DNA of 64,000 bases from Deltaproteobacteria bacterium UBA5329 (lineage in GTDB: Bacteria > Desulfobacterota > Syntrophorhabdia > Syntrophorhabdales > Syntrophorhabdaceae): contig DHQV01000055.1 of the NCBI GenBank assembly GCA_002408185.1, forward strand, positions 69,598 to 133,597, written 5' to 3'. The notes under the pieces were generated by a model, which was not told the DNA's origin, did no database searches, and worked only from the letters and a program-made list of their open reading frames with translations. This document shows, one piece after another, positions 51,666 through 60,792 of this stretch; the stretch's first letter is position 1, and the number at the start of each line of letters is the position of its first letter. The translations under genes were made by a program, and so were the position numbers.

Positions 51666-54083
51666 ATGAATAACCTCAGGAAAATGCTGAACCCCCGGGC
51701 AGTAGCACTTATCGGGGCGACTGACCGGGAAGGTTCGCACGGTTTTGCCGCCTTGAAGAATCTCCTTAGATCGCCTGACCGTCCGTTCTACCCCGTCAAT
51801 CCCAACAGGCGCGAGGTCCTGGGAATGAAATGTTTCCCGTCCATACTGGATGCGCCGTCACCCGTAGACTTGGCGGTCATTGTGATCCCAGCAGCGGGCG
51901 TTCCGCGGGTCGTTGACGAGTGCGGGCGGGCTGGGTTGAGCGGCGTCATCATACTGTCGGCCGGATTCTCGGAATCGGGCCCCGAAGGCCGGCAGCTCGA
52001 GGAAGAGGTCGATACGGTCAGGAAAGGGTACGGGTTGAGGGTCATCGGGCCCAATTGCCTGGGCCTCATCATCCCGCGCCTGAAACTGAACGCGACGTTC
52101 CTTCCCATAGACGTGAAGCCGGGGAAGATCGCGCTTGTATCCCACGCACTCGGTGAAGAGATACTCGAGGTGGGCGGGACGGTGGGGATCGGCTTCAGCA
52201 TGTTCGCATCCCTGGGTTCCCTCATCGATGTCGAATTCGGTGACCTGATAGACATCCTCAACAGCGACTTCAACACGCGAAGCATCATGATATACATGGA
52301 GCACATCAAGGACCCGCGGCGTTTTATAAGCGCAGGCAGGGGTTTTGCACTTTCGAAACCCATCATCGTCCTTAAACCGGGCAGATCGGTCAAGGGTTCA
52401 CGGATGCTCGCCGATCGGACGGGCAGGCCCGTGGGGGATGACCGGGTGTACGATGCCGTGTTCAAGAGGACCGGCATGATGAGGGTGTATGAGGTCCGGG
52501 ACTTGTATAATCTCGCCGAGGTCCTCGATTCGTACCATCTTCCCCGGAGCCCGCGGCTGGCGGTCATTACCAATGACGGCGGAGTCGGGATCATTGCCGC
52601 CGATGCACTCGAGGAACGCGGCGGCGAACTCGCCAGGCTGCCGGATGAACTCAAGGAAAAGCTCTCGAAATTCCTGCCAAAACATTGGATTGCCGACAAC
52701 CCTGTAGATGTTATGGCGGACGCAGATACCGAACGGTACAAAGACACGGTGCGCGCATGCCTTGCCTCGGACGGGATCGACGGAGTCCTCGTGATATACA
52801 CCCCCCGGTCGGCGTCTGACGCGGTGGATGTCGCAAACGCGCTCGTTACCCTGTACCGAAGCACGCAAAAGCCGGTCATAGGGGTCTGCATGGGGGGAAA
52901 GCGTGCGGCAAAGGGGCGGCGGCGGCTTCTAGCCAACAGCGTGCCGGCGTACGCCACACCGGAGGATGCCGTAAAGACATACCTGTACATGTACGGATAC
53001 CGGCGAAATATCGAGCTTTTGTACGAGACGCCTTCCGAGGTGGTGCAGGAAGATTCTCCTTTCAAGGATATTATCAAGGCGGCGATCAGTGAGTGTGCCG
53101 AAAGGACCGAGCTGAGGCTCGAGGGCAAGTATGTTCTCGTATTGCTGCGGCATTACGGGATACCGGTCATAGAGGGTCCTCATGACGGCGTGGAATTGAA
53201 GTTGAGGTCGTACCGGGACCCGGAATTCAAATCCGTGCTCGTGCTCGGTGCGGGGCAAAATGGCAGGGAGGGCATGTCGATCGGTCTGCCGCCGCTTAAC
53301 CGCACCCTCGCCCGGCGCGTCATAGACGACATCAGGATGCCATCGCCAGCGATGCACGCTGTTTATCACGGGGATACGGTACGGAAACTCGAGGACATCC
53401 TTGTCAATTTCTCGAACATCATTGTCGATTACCCGGAGATAGATGAAATGGATGTAAGCCTGTCCGTAAAAATTCCGGATATCCTTGCGACCCGGGCAAC
53501 GGTCCGGCTCTCACAGGGCTTTCGACAGAAAGGGCCTTACGATCATCTCGTTATAACCCCGTATCCCTCGCATCTCATCCGGACGATGCAGCTTGGCGAC
53601 GGGACCCGGGTCCTTTTGCGGCCGATGAGGCCGGAGGATGAATCCATGGGCCGCGAAATGTTCTCGGCCCTTTCGGAGGAAACGCTTCGGACACGATTCT
53701 TTGGCGTACCGCGCATCGACCATGATCTGCTTGTACGCTTCTGCAATATCGACTATGACCGCGAGATAGCGATCCAGGCACAGGTCGAGAAAAACGGGAA
53801 GAAGTTGATCATAGGCGGTTTCAGGCTGGTATCGGAGCCTGACCCGGGGACAGCGCAGTTTGCGATCCTGGTGCGCGACGACTATCAGAAATTGGGGATT
53901 GGTCGTCAGTTGATGCACGTTATGATAGATATTGCCATGGAAAAGGGGCTGAAGGAAATATTCGGAATGGTGCTCAGCGAGAATAAAAAAATGTTGGCCT
54001 TATGCCGGGGTATGGGATTTACAACGAACCGTGAACCGGAAGGCATCACGCGGGTATCGTTCGCTATTCAGGAAATTACCTGA
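51666..54083 (+). CDS. Pat-like protein: degenerate NDP-forming acyl-CoA synthetase fused to GNAT acetyltransferase
   Basis: An 805-aa fusion. Residues 1-460 are the CoA-binding and ligase domains of an NDP-forming acyl-CoA synthetase ('ALIGATDREGS', 'VIGPNCLG'), then a shortened ATP-grasp remnant (about 490-640), then a GNAT domain (about 645-800, 'RDDYQKLGIGRQLMH' acetyl-CoA site). The phospho-His site that reads SHTG in active enzymes is 'DRTG', and the middle of the ATP-grasp domain is missing. The protein is therefore probably a lysine acetyltransferase like Pat/PatZ with a sensory pseudo-synthetase part, not a synthetase. It overlaps the convergent small gene by 8 bp. Confidence 0.85.
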   Translation: MNNLRKMLNPRAVALIGATDREGSHGFAALKNLLRSPDRPFYPVNPNRREVLGMKCFPSILDAPSPVDLAVIVIPAAGVPRVVDECGRAGLSGVIILSAGFSESGPEGRQLEEEVDTVRKGYGLRVIGPNCLGLIIPRLKLNATFLPIDVKPGKIALVSHALGEEILEVGGTVGIGFSMFASLGSLIDVEFGDLIDILNSDFNTRSIMIYMEHIKDPRRFISAGRGFALSKPIIVLKPGRSVKGSRMLADRTGRPVGDDRVYDAVFKRTGMMRVYEVRDLYNLAEVLDSYHLPRSPRLAVITNDGGVGIIAADALEERGGELARLPDELKEKLSKFLPKHWIADNPVDVMADADTERYKDTVRACLASDGIDGVLVIYTPRSASDAVDVANALVTLYRSTQKPVIGVCMGGKRAAKGRRRLLANSVPAYATPEDAVKTYLYMYGYRRNIELLYETPSEVVQEDSPFKDIIKAAISECAERTELRLEGKYVLVLLRHYGIPVIEGPHDGVELKLRSYRDPEFKSVLVLGAGQNGREGMSIGLPPLNRTLARRVIDDIRMPSPAMHAVYHGDTVRKLEDILVNFSNIIVDYPEIDEMDVSLSVKIPDILATRATVRLSQGFRQKGPYDHLVITPYPSHLIRTMQLGDGTRVLLRPMRPEDESMGREMFSALSEETLRTRFFGVPRIDHDLLVRFCNIDYDREIAIQAQVEKNGKKLIIGGFRLVSEPDPGTAQFAILVRDDYQKLGIGRQLMHVMIDIAMEKGLKEIFGMVLSENKKMLALCRGMGFTTNREPEGITRVSFAIQEIT

Positions 54084-54435
54084 CGGGTTCTTTGATCTCG
54101 TACCTTTTTTTCTTCAGGAGGGCGGTCGAAAATTCTTCGACCATCACCTGGCTTCCCGCCGGCTTACTCTTTTCCGGCACGGCGATCTCGACCTCTTCGC
54201 CGGTCTCCAGCCTGATCTTATAAAGGACCGACATGGGCTGCTGGCTCGACCTTTTTATCTCCATGACGCTGCCTTTTATCACTCTTCCCGTAGGCCTCAT
54301 AGGATCGAGGGCCGACGCATATACGCCTATGATAACAAGGCAGATGATGGGGACCCACAGATAGATGAACCGCTTCGCGCGGGCTTTTTCCGCATCCGTT
54401 CTTTTGGCGGGCTGCCTGGTCTTTCCTGGTGCCAT
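54076..54435 (-). CDS. Small membrane-anchored protein of unknown function
   Basis: A 119-aa protein: basic cytoplasmic N-terminus (residues 1-23), one membrane helix ('FIYLWVPIICLVIIGVYASA'), then a hydrophilic beta-rich domain of about 75 residues. No family recognised. ATG 54435 is chosen because the helix then sits near the N-terminus; the frame is open to 54918 inside pxpA. It converges with the Pat-like gene. Confidence 0.6.
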   Translation of the reverse strand: MAPGKTRQPAKRTDAEKARAKRFIYLWVPIICLVIIGVYASALDPMRPTGRVIKGSVMEIKRSSQQPMSVLYKIRLETGEEVEIAVPEKSKPAGSQVMVEEFSTALLKKKRYEIKEPVR

Positions 54436-54549
54436 TGCCCCAACAACATAGCAAAAACCATGTATGATTGTAAAGGCCGCAAAGGATAAAGTACATCTCC
54501 AGCACCGGTACGTAATGACGGGAGCATGAAAAGATGCTACAATGTCAGC

Positions 54550-55320
54550 ATGTATACAGTGGACCTCAACTGCGACATGGGCGAATCCTATGGAGCATAT
54601 ACGATCGGCGACGATGCCGGGGTGGTCCAGTACATTTCTTCGGCGAACATTGCCTGCGGTCTGCATGCGTCCGATCCGGCCACAATGAAGAAAACAGTTC
54701 GTTTGTGCATGGATCACAATGTTATGGCAGGTGCCCATCCTGGATATCCTGACCTCGCTGGTTTTGGCCGGCGTCAGATAGAAATGGCAGACGATCAGAT
54801 CGTCGACATCGTTCTCTATCAGGTAGGCGCCCTCAAGGCATTCACAGACTATTTCGGAATGCCCCTCCAGCATGTCAAGCTTCACGGTGCCCTGTACCAT
54901 TATGCCCTGAAAAAACAAGACCTTTTTCTCGATATTGTCCGGGCGTTGCAGATAACGTTCGGTGATGTCATTGTCCTTACCCTTGCGACGAGTGAATCCG
55001 CGAGGCTAAAGCGAGCGTGTGCATCGGACGGCATCAGGCTCGCTCTCGAGGCATTTCCCGACCGGGAATATACCGATGAAGGGACGCTCTTACCGAGGAA
55101 ATACCCTGAAGCCGTGATCACGGATCCTGAAAGAATAGCGCGGAGGGCAATGAATATGGTCAAAGAGCGCAGCTGCAAAAGCGTGAGCGGGCACCGGATA
55201 GAGCTCGAGATCGATACACTGTGCATCCATGGCGACAACGATGGGAGTATCAGGACCGCCTCGCTCATCCGGGATTATGCCCAGCATGAGGGGATAACGA
55301 TCAAGGCTTTGGGTACCTGA
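54550..55320 (+). CDS. pxpA: 5-oxoprolinase subunit A (LamB/YcsF family)
   Basis: A 256-aa LamB/YcsF-family protein: 'VDLNCDMGESYG', 'ANIACGLHASDP', 'AGAHPGYPDLAGFGRR', 'VKLHGALYH' and 'CIHGDNDGS'. With PxpB and PxpC it forms the prokaryotic 5-oxoprolinase that opens 5-oxoproline to glutamate with ATP. ATG 54550 matches the family N-terminus; an ATG at 54526 is in frame. The trio is contiguous here. Confidence 0.92.
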   Translation: MYTVDLNCDMGESYGAYTIGDDAGVVQYISSANIACGLHASDPATMKKTVRLCMDHNVMAGAHPGYPDLAGFGRRQIEMADDQIVDIVLYQVGALKAFTDYFGMPLQHVKLHGALYHYALKKQDLFLDIVRALQITFGDVIVLTLATSESARLKRACASDGIRLALEAFPDREYTDEGTLLPRKYPEAVITDPERIARRAMNMVKERSCKSVSGHRIELEIDTLCIHGDNDGSIRTASLIRDYAQHEGITIKALGT

Positions 55321-55328
55321 TCAGATCT

Positions 55329-55970
55329 ATGGTCAGAGAACGGTACGGGGAATCCGGCATCAGGATCGTTTTTGGGGATATTATTGACGAGATAACCCAT
55401 GAGGCGGTCCGGCGTTTTTTTCTTCATTTGACGTCATTGAATATACCTGGGATAGTCGATATTGTACCGTCTTTCCGGACCTGCCTCGTTCATTTTGACA
55501 GCGACCGGGTCCGGTATGAGCAGCTTTGCCAACTCATCGATACGACCGAGGCCGACAGGAAGAACATGGTTTTGCCTGATGTGCAGCGGCTGGAAATTCC
55601 CGTGCGGTACGGGGGTGATTACGGTCCTGACATGGATTTTGTATGTTCCTATTCGGGGCTTTCGCCGGAAGAGGTCATAGAGATCCACTCGGCGGGGACA
55701 TACCGTGTGCACGCAATAGGTTTCATGCCGGGTTTTCCGTATCTTGGGCCTGTCGACAGACGGCTGTACGTGCCGAGGCAGGCCACCCCGGTCCTCAAAG
55801 TGCCCCAGGGATCGGTCGGGATCGCACAGCTTCAGACCGGCATCTACCCGTTTGAATCGCCTGCAGGCTGGCGCATCATAGGCAGGACCATGATGCGGCT
55901 TTTCGACTACACGAAACCTCCGTACAGTGTTCTTCATTTTGGAGACACGGTGAGGTTTGTCAGGGTATGA
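55329..55970 (+). CDS. pxpB: 5-oxoprolinase subunit B
   Basis: A 213-aa PxpB (KipI-type) protein with the C-terminal cyclophilin-like domain: 'GFMPGFPYLGPVDRRLYVPRQATP', 'VPQGSVGIAQLQTGIYPFESPAGW' and 'IGRT'. Starts 8 bp after pxpA and overlaps pxpC as ATGA. Works with PxpA and PxpC on 5-oxoproline. Confidence 0.93.
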   Translation: MVRERYGESGIRIVFGDIIDEITHEAVRRFFLHLTSLNIPGIVDIVPSFRTCLVHFDSDRVRYEQLCQLIDTTEADRKNMVLPDVQRLEIPVRYGGDYGPDMDFVCSYSGLSPEEVIEIHSAGTYRVHAIGFMPGFPYLGPVDRRLYVPRQATPVLKVPQGSVGIAQLQTGIYPFESPAGWRIIGRTMMRLFDYTKPPYSVLHFGDTVRFVRV

Positions 55971-56914
55971 TAACTGTTGTCAATCCTGCCTTTCTCTCAA
56001 TGATTGTCGATAACGGCAGATTCGGCTACGGACACATTGGTGTCGCGCCATCCTCCGGGCTCGACCGCTTCGCTTGCGCCATGGCCCGTTTTATTCTCGG
56101 AAACATCGATTCTGCGCCGGTCCTCGAGATCATGGGGAATGGTCTTTCGCTGTTATTCTCGGAGGCGGTCACGTTTGCCATCACCGGGGCGCGTGTTAAG
56201 GGCACCCTCGATGATGTGCCGGTAGAGCCATGGTCCCGGACCAAAGCCCCCAAAGGGAGCGTTTTAAAGATATCGGAAGTTCTTGAGGGTTGCCGGTACT
56301 ATATTGGATTTTCGGGTACCATCGATGTCGATCCGGTGATGGGCAGCCGTTCAACGAACCTCGAATGCAGGTTCGGGGGATATCAGGGCCGGCCTCTCAT
56401 GAAAGGGGACGTGCTTGAATTGCGTGAAGTATACGATCCCGTGGGGCATATAAGCGTCCCGGATGAACGGATACCTTCTATGGGCGAACCCCACATTATA
56501 AGGGTGCTTCCCGGGCCCGAAGCCGATTATTTTAGTCCCCTGTCCGTAAAGTTCCTGTCTAACCGGAATGAAGCGCTTTTTTTCAAAGCTTCCGCACGCC
56601 TGAACAGGACAGGAATTCGCCTCGAGGGCCCCGCAATTCAGTTCAGGGATGAGGCTGAACAGAGCATTATATCGGAGGGGATCCTGCCCGGAACGATCCA
56701 GGTGCCGCCCGATGGTTTACCCATCATAAACTGCGTGGAGAGGACAATAGGCGGCTATGCCCGGTTGGCCATTATAATAGATGTCGACCTCGACAAGCTT
56801 GCTCACATCAAACCATTCGACAGGGTCATTCTGAGCGTGACCGACTCGGAAGAGGCCGAACGTCTCCTTCAGGCAAAAAAGGACACTGTCGCATTCTACG
56901 TTAAAAAACAATAA
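55967..56914 (+). CDS. pxpC: 5-oxoprolinase subunit C
   Basis: A 315-aa PxpC (KipA-type, biotin-dependent carboxyltransferase-like fold) protein: 'VDNGRFGYGHIGVAPSSGLDRFA', 'LEIMGNGLSLLFSEA', 'SRSTNLECRFGGYQGRPL', 'RLNRTGIRLEGP' and 'QVPPDGLPIIN'. Completes the complex with PxpA and PxpB; the ATGA overlap with pxpB implies coupling. Confidence 0.93.
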   Translation: MITVVNPAFLSMIVDNGRFGYGHIGVAPSSGLDRFACAMARFILGNIDSAPVLEIMGNGLSLLFSEAVTFAITGARVKGTLDDVPVEPWSRTKAPKGSVLKISEVLEGCRYYIGFSGTIDVDPVMGSRSTNLECRFGGYQGRPLMKGDVLELREVYDPVGHISVPDERIPSMGEPHIIRVLPGPEADYFSPLSVKFLSNRNEALFFKASARLNRTGIRLEGPAIQFRDEAEQSIISEGILPGTIQVPPDGLPIINCVERTIGGYARLAIIIDVDLDKLAHIKPFDRVILSVTDSEEAERLLQAKKDTVAFYVKKQ

Positions 56915-57164
56915 ATTTTCGATGGCGGAAATTCGGCAGGGGTCTGTATGCCGACGCGTCAATGAGGGTCCCGTGACAGAACCGTCGCACTGCCGCCTTG
57001 CTTCGTACCGGTCAAAGTGTTTAGTGAAAAACGGCCTCGTCGCGTGCGAGGTGTCCGGCCGCGGCCGGGTAATAGGAATGTGGATCGTACTTTCCGGTCC
57101 CGTATATTTTCCTGTGGCAATCATTGTCCGTGTCGGGTAATATTAACGCTAAAGGGAAGGACAA

Positions 57165-57596
57165 TTGAAGCTCAACCACATCGGTTTTGTCGTTGCAAAG
57201 ATCGACGAGTTCGCGGAAACGCTGAAGGCGATCGGTTTTGGCGCATTGACCAGCCCCGTGCCCGACTACAACAATAACGTCAACGCTTCGTTTGTCCCGA
57301 TCGGCGAGAAAGACGATGTATTCCTCGAGGTCCTCGAGCCGATCGGTGAGAGGTCGGCTATTGCGGGTTTCCTGAAGAAGACCGGAGGGGGCCTGCATCA
57401 CTTATGTTTCGAAGTGGATGACATAGAAAAGGCTTCACAGGAACTGGAGAAAAAAGGTTTTAAAATGGTCTCTTCGCCGGCCCAGTGTCCGGCATATGAC
57501 GAAAATTTAAGCCGTACCTGCGAGGGTGTGACCAAGATATCTTTTTTCCTCATACCCAACCGCCTTCTCATCGAGCTTCTGGAAAAGGGACGGTAA
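57165..57596 (+). CDS. VOC-family protein, methylmalonyl-CoA epimerase-like
   Basis: A 143-aa glyoxalase/VOC-fold protein with 'LNHIGFVV' (first metal His), Glu in 'VFLEVLEP', 'HHLCFEVDDIEKA' (second His) and 'LLIELLEK'. This is the pattern of methylmalonyl-CoA epimerases, but it is not decisive. The start is TTG 57165 with AAGGGAAGGA 5 bp upstream; no ATG is near. If an epimerase, it would serve propionyl-CoA metabolism. Confidence 0.8.
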   Translation: MKLNHIGFVVAKIDEFAETLKAIGFGALTSPVPDYNNNVNASFVPIGEKDDVFLEVLEPIGERSAIAGFLKKTGGGLHHLCFEVDDIEKASQELEKKGFKMVSSPAQCPAYDENLSRTCEGVTKISFFLIPNRLLIELLEKGR

Positions 57597-57608
57597 TTTC
57601 GGGAGGAG

Positions 57609-58169
57609 ATGGAAATGACGCGGGATGATGCTGAAAAATTGCTGAAGCAATATGTTGCGAATGATCGCATGCTTAACCATTGCTATGCAGCGGAGGCGGT
57701 AATGCGGGCCCTCGCGCGAAGACTGGGAGAAGACGAAGATAAATGGGCGATGGCGGGGCTTCTTCATGACATCGACATTGAAGTGACCGATGCCGATCTT
57801 GCCCGCCACGGGCTCGAGGCTCAGAAAATATTAGCGGAGAGGGGCGTCGATCCCGAGATTATCGATGCTGTGGCAATGCACAACGAAACAACTGCAGGCA
57901 AAAAAAGGAGTACCCGTTTTCATCATGCGCTCGCAGCCGGTGAGACGATCACGGGGCTTATTATAGCGACGACGCTCGTGTATCCGGACAAGAAACTTGC
58001 CAGCGTAAAAACGAAGTCCGTTGTCAAGCGTATGAAGGAGAAGGCTTTTGCAGCCTCGGTGAACCGCGACGTGATCATGGAATGCGAACTCATCGGCATT
58101 CCGCTCAACGAATTTGCCGAATTGTCCATCGCGGCAATGCTTGGGATAAGCGATACATTAGGGCTTTGA
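57609..58169 (+). CDS. HD-domain phosphohydrolase
   Basis: A 186-aa HD-superfamily protein: 'LNHCYAAEAVMRALAR' (His), 'AGLLHDIDIEVT' (HD pair), 'AMHNET' and a helical C-terminus. Metal-dependent hydrolysis of nucleotides is typical; the substrate is unknown. It starts 12 bp after the VOC gene behind GGGAGGAG, so both belong to one operon. Confidence 0.85.
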   Translation: MEMTRDDAEKLLKQYVANDRMLNHCYAAEAVMRALARRLGEDEDKWAMAGLLHDIDIEVTDADLARHGLEAQKILAERGVDPEIIDAVAMHNETTAGKKRSTRFHHALAAGETITGLIIATTLVYPDKKLASVKTKSVVKRMKEKAFAASVNRDVIMECELIGIPLNEFAELSIAAMLGISDTLGL

Positions 58170-58233
58170 GCACGTGACCTTGAACGGTCACCCGGTGAGT
58201 CCTGCCCGAAATTAAACAGAGAAAAAGGGTTTT

Positions 58234-59517
58234 ATGCATACCGTCACTACAAATGCCGGAGTATTGACGAAAATAAAGAACTCGCCCTACGTGCAGGCCT
58301 TTGCCAGCTATCGCATGATCATCATGGTCGTTCTTGGTTTTGCATCCGGCCTGCCATTGCCTTTGACTTCAGGCACGCTTCAGGCATGGCTGACCACTGC
58401 AGGTATTGACATAAAGATGATCGGTATTTTTTCCATCGTTGGCCTCCCCTACACATTGAAATTTTTCTGGTCACCTTTCATGGACAGGTTCGTTCCGCCA
58501 TTTTTGGGAAGACGAAGGGGTTGGATCGTGTGTACCCAGGTCTTTCTCCTCGCCGGTATTGCCGCCATGGCCCTGACATCCCCGGCGAAAATGCCTCTTG
58601 CCCTCGGCACCATAGCCCTTTGCGTCGCATTTTTTTCGGCATCACAGGATATCGTCGTCGACGCCTATCGCACGGATGTCCTGCCGGCAACCGAGAGGGG
58701 CACCGGTGTCGCCGTTTTTATATTTGGTTACAGGATAGCCTTTCTCGTTGCGGGTGCCCTGGCCCTCATGATGGCCGACAGGATAGGGTGGCAGAAGACA
58801 TATCTTTTTATGGCCTGCCTCATGATCCCTGGCATGCTCGGTTCCCTGGCGGGGCATGAACCGGATGGCAAGATCGTTCCGCCCCGGAGTATGCGGGAGG
58901 CAGTCTGGGGGCCGTTAAAAGATTTTTTTTCGCGCAGATCGGCGATCATAATACTGCTTTTCATTATTCTGTATAAACTTGGGGATGCATATGCCGGAGC
59001 CCTGACAACGGCCTTCCTTATCCGCGGGGTTCATTTTACACTGAGCGAACTGGCGATCATCAATAAACTGATAGGGATAGTCGCAACGATCGTCGGGGCT
59101 CTTTTTGGCGGGGCCCTGATGGTCAAAATGGGCCTTTTCCGTTCTCTGTGGTGGTTCGGCATTCTGCAGACAGTATCGAACCTGTCTTTTATGGTGCTCG
59201 CAATTATCGGAAAGAGTTATACGGCGGCTGTTGTGGCGGTCGCTTTTGAAAATATTACCGGGGGAATGGGCTCGACTGCCTTTGTGGCTTTTGTCATGGC
59301 GCTGTGCAATAAACGGTTCACGGCAACCCAGTTTGCCCTCCTGTCGTCGCTTGCCGTTCTGGGACGTGTCGTGATATCTCCCACGTCGGGGTACATCGTG
59401 ACCTATGTCGGATGGGCCGTTTTTTTTCTGTTCACGGTGATAGCCGCATTGCCCGGGTTGGCGCTTTTATTGTATCTGAAAAAGGAAATCGTTTTACTCG
59501 ATAAAAACGCATCGTGA
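58234..59517 (+). CDS. MFS permease, AmpG-like
   Basis: A 427-aa, 12-helix major facilitator. The N-terminal part carries 'GFASGLPLPLTSGTLQAWLTTAGIDIKMIG', 'LPYTLKFFWSPFMDRFVPPFLGRRRGW' and 'SASQDIVVDAYRTDVL', hallmark segments of the muropeptide permease AmpG. It likely imports anhydro-muropeptides for cell-wall recycling, although related transporters move other solutes. No amidase or beta-lactamase regulator is adjacent. Confidence 0.88.
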   Translation: MHTVTTNAGVLTKIKNSPYVQAFASYRMIIMVVLGFASGLPLPLTSGTLQAWLTTAGIDIKMIGIFSIVGLPYTLKFFWSPFMDRFVPPFLGRRRGWIVCTQVFLLAGIAAMALTSPAKMPLALGTIALCVAFFSASQDIVVDAYRTDVLPATERGTGVAVFIFGYRIAFLVAGALALMMADRIGWQKTYLFMACLMIPGMLGSLAGHEPDGKIVPPRSMREAVWGPLKDFFSRRSAIIILLFIILYKLGDAYAGALTTAFLIRGVHFTLSELAIINKLIGIVATIVGALFGGALMVKMGLFRSLWWFGILQTVSNLSFMVLAIIGKSYTAAVVAVAFENITGGMGSTAFVAFVMALCNKRFTATQFALLSSLAVLGRVVISPTSGYIVTYVGWAVFFLFTVIAALPGLALLLYLKKEIVLLDKNAS

Positions 59518-59578
59518 CGTGTTTTCGCCTTATCTTTCAGGGACTTTAATTTTTATTAAAGTTTTTTCATAAATTTCA

Positions 59579-59607
59579 TTGACAGGTTTTTGATACTATG
59601 GGATACT
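59579..59607 (+). promoter_or_regulatory. Sigma-70 promoter of the cold-shock gene
   Basis: TTGACA, 17-bp spacer, GATACT. Start near 59614, leaving a leader of about 107 nt, long as in cold-shock mRNAs whose leaders refold with temperature. Confidence 0.7.
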
Positions 59608-59720
59608 GACAAACGAAGTTTCGGAAGTCGCTGTCAGTAGTGATGAAGTGATTTTGTACATTAACATCCACGACGCAGTTCCGTAATCTTCAAAATTATT
59701 TTAAGGAGGACTTTAGTAAG

Positions 59721-59921
59721 ATGGCAAAAGGAACTGTGAAGTGGTTTAATGAGTCCAAAGGTTTCGGTTTCATAACTCAGGATGACGGTGTGGACGTTTT
59801 CGTTCACTATTCAGCGATCCAGGACTCCGGTTTCAAAACCCTTGCGGAAGGCCAGGAAGTCAATTTTGACGTCGTCAAAGGTCCTAAGGGTCTTCAGGCA
59901 GCCAACGTAACAAAACTATAA
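59721..59921 (+). CDS. cspA: Cold-shock protein, CspA family
   Basis: A 66-aa single OB-fold nucleic-acid chaperone: '[20 protein letters not shown]' covers RNP1, and '[10 protein letters not shown]' covers RNP2. Length and residues are those of a standard CspA. AAGGAGG precedes the ATG. A 107-nt leader and a strong terminator frame the gene. Confidence 0.96.
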   Translation: MAKGTVKWFNESKGFGFITQDDGVDVFVHYSAIQDSGFKTLAEGQEVNFDVVKGPKGLQAANVTKL

Positions 59922-59932
59922 AACCTTAAATA

Positions 59933-59963
59933 AAAGGGTCCGGTCATCGGACGCGGACCCTTT
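59933..59963. terminator. Terminator after the cold-shock gene (bidirectional)
   Basis: AAAGGGTCCG (59933-59942), 11-nt loop, CGGACCCTTT (59954-59963), a perfect 10-bp stem between convergent genes. Confidence 0.75.
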
Positions 59964-59978
59964 GATAAAATTATTACG

Positions 59979-60737
59979 CTATAGAGTGCCGCAGAAGATA
60001 TCGAAGTGGAATGGCCGGGGTCGTAACACTACGATGCCGGGTTTTTCTTTCATGTAACTCATTAACAACCTGTCGGTAACTTTACGGCATGATGGCGCCG
60101 ACGACGCATGCCGCAGGTATAAACCGTCATCATGCCGTATCGCTATTCCGACATGCGAAACGTCAAGACCGTCTGTTTCCGTATAGATCCCTATATAATC
60201 GCCGGCATTCAGGGCATCGAGTATGTGATCGTCGAGTGACGTGGTCGGGATGTAATCGATCGACCTGGGCTCGACAGGGATGCCGGGAAGAAAAAGCGTC
60301 CCGTCGGACCTGAGGTTGAGGGATTTCATACACGTATGGGTTTTTTCCCTGCCGACCTCCCCCGTAATGTCCTTTATGGACCCTCCGTTGTATTCTCGCC
60401 AATCCGTGAAGAAATGATTGCGTGTCGGATATGAAACGATACCTTTTTTGTACCGTATCTTCTTGAGTCTTTCGAGGAATTCCCCGAACGAGAAGGATTG
60501 GCGAAGTGCCTCGACATAATCAAGAAATGTAAAACAGTCTATTCCCGAAAAATTAACGACAAATTCCTCGTCGGTTTCGCAATTTCCTACGAGTGTCGAT
60601 TCCTGGTAGGGGATCTCCAGGAATTTTCCAGAAATGTACTGGATGCGCTCCCCCACATCGGAAAGCTGCGAGGCAGCGGCAAGGAGGAGATCAAGATCGT
60701 CTTCCGTCCATTTCCCGAGCGTTATATGTGTAGTCAT
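59979..60737 (-). CDS. DUF1460 (N-acetylmuramoyl-L-alanine amidase-like) protein
   Basis: A 252-aa DUF1460 protein with a cysteine-peptidase-like (NlpC/P60-related) core: the Cys in 'FSGIDCFTFLDYVEAL' and a later His in 'DVSHVGIAIRHDDG'. The N-terminus lacks a signal peptide, so it may act in the cytoplasm. A muropeptide-trimming role would suit the AmpG-like permease upstream, but this is inference. Confidence 0.82.
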   Translation of the reverse strand: MTTHITLGKWTEDDLDLLLAAASQLSDVGERIQYISGKFLEIPYQESTLVGNCETDEEFVVNFSGIDCFTFLDYVEALRQSFSFGEFLERLKKIRYKKGIVSYPTRNHFFTDWREYNGGSIKDITGEVGREKTHTCMKSLNLRSDGTLFLPGIPVEPRSIDYIPTTSLDDHILDALNAGDYIGIYTETDGLDVSHVGIAIRHDDGLYLRHASSAPSCRKVTDRLLMSYMKEKPGIVVLRPRPFHFDIFCGTL

Positions 60738-60792
60738 TGCAGCCTCTGTTATATAATAATATTTGTCATCTTGAAAATTGAAACCACGGCCG

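Noticed and set aside
54436..54918. 280-codon minus-strand frame extending into pxpA
   Set aside because: The upstream half is the antisense of pxpA; only the 119-codon 3' part has a membrane helix and plausible start.
56922..57140. 72-codon frame between pxpC and the VOC gene
   Set aside because: No ribosome site, no recognisable domain and a composition unlike its neighbours.
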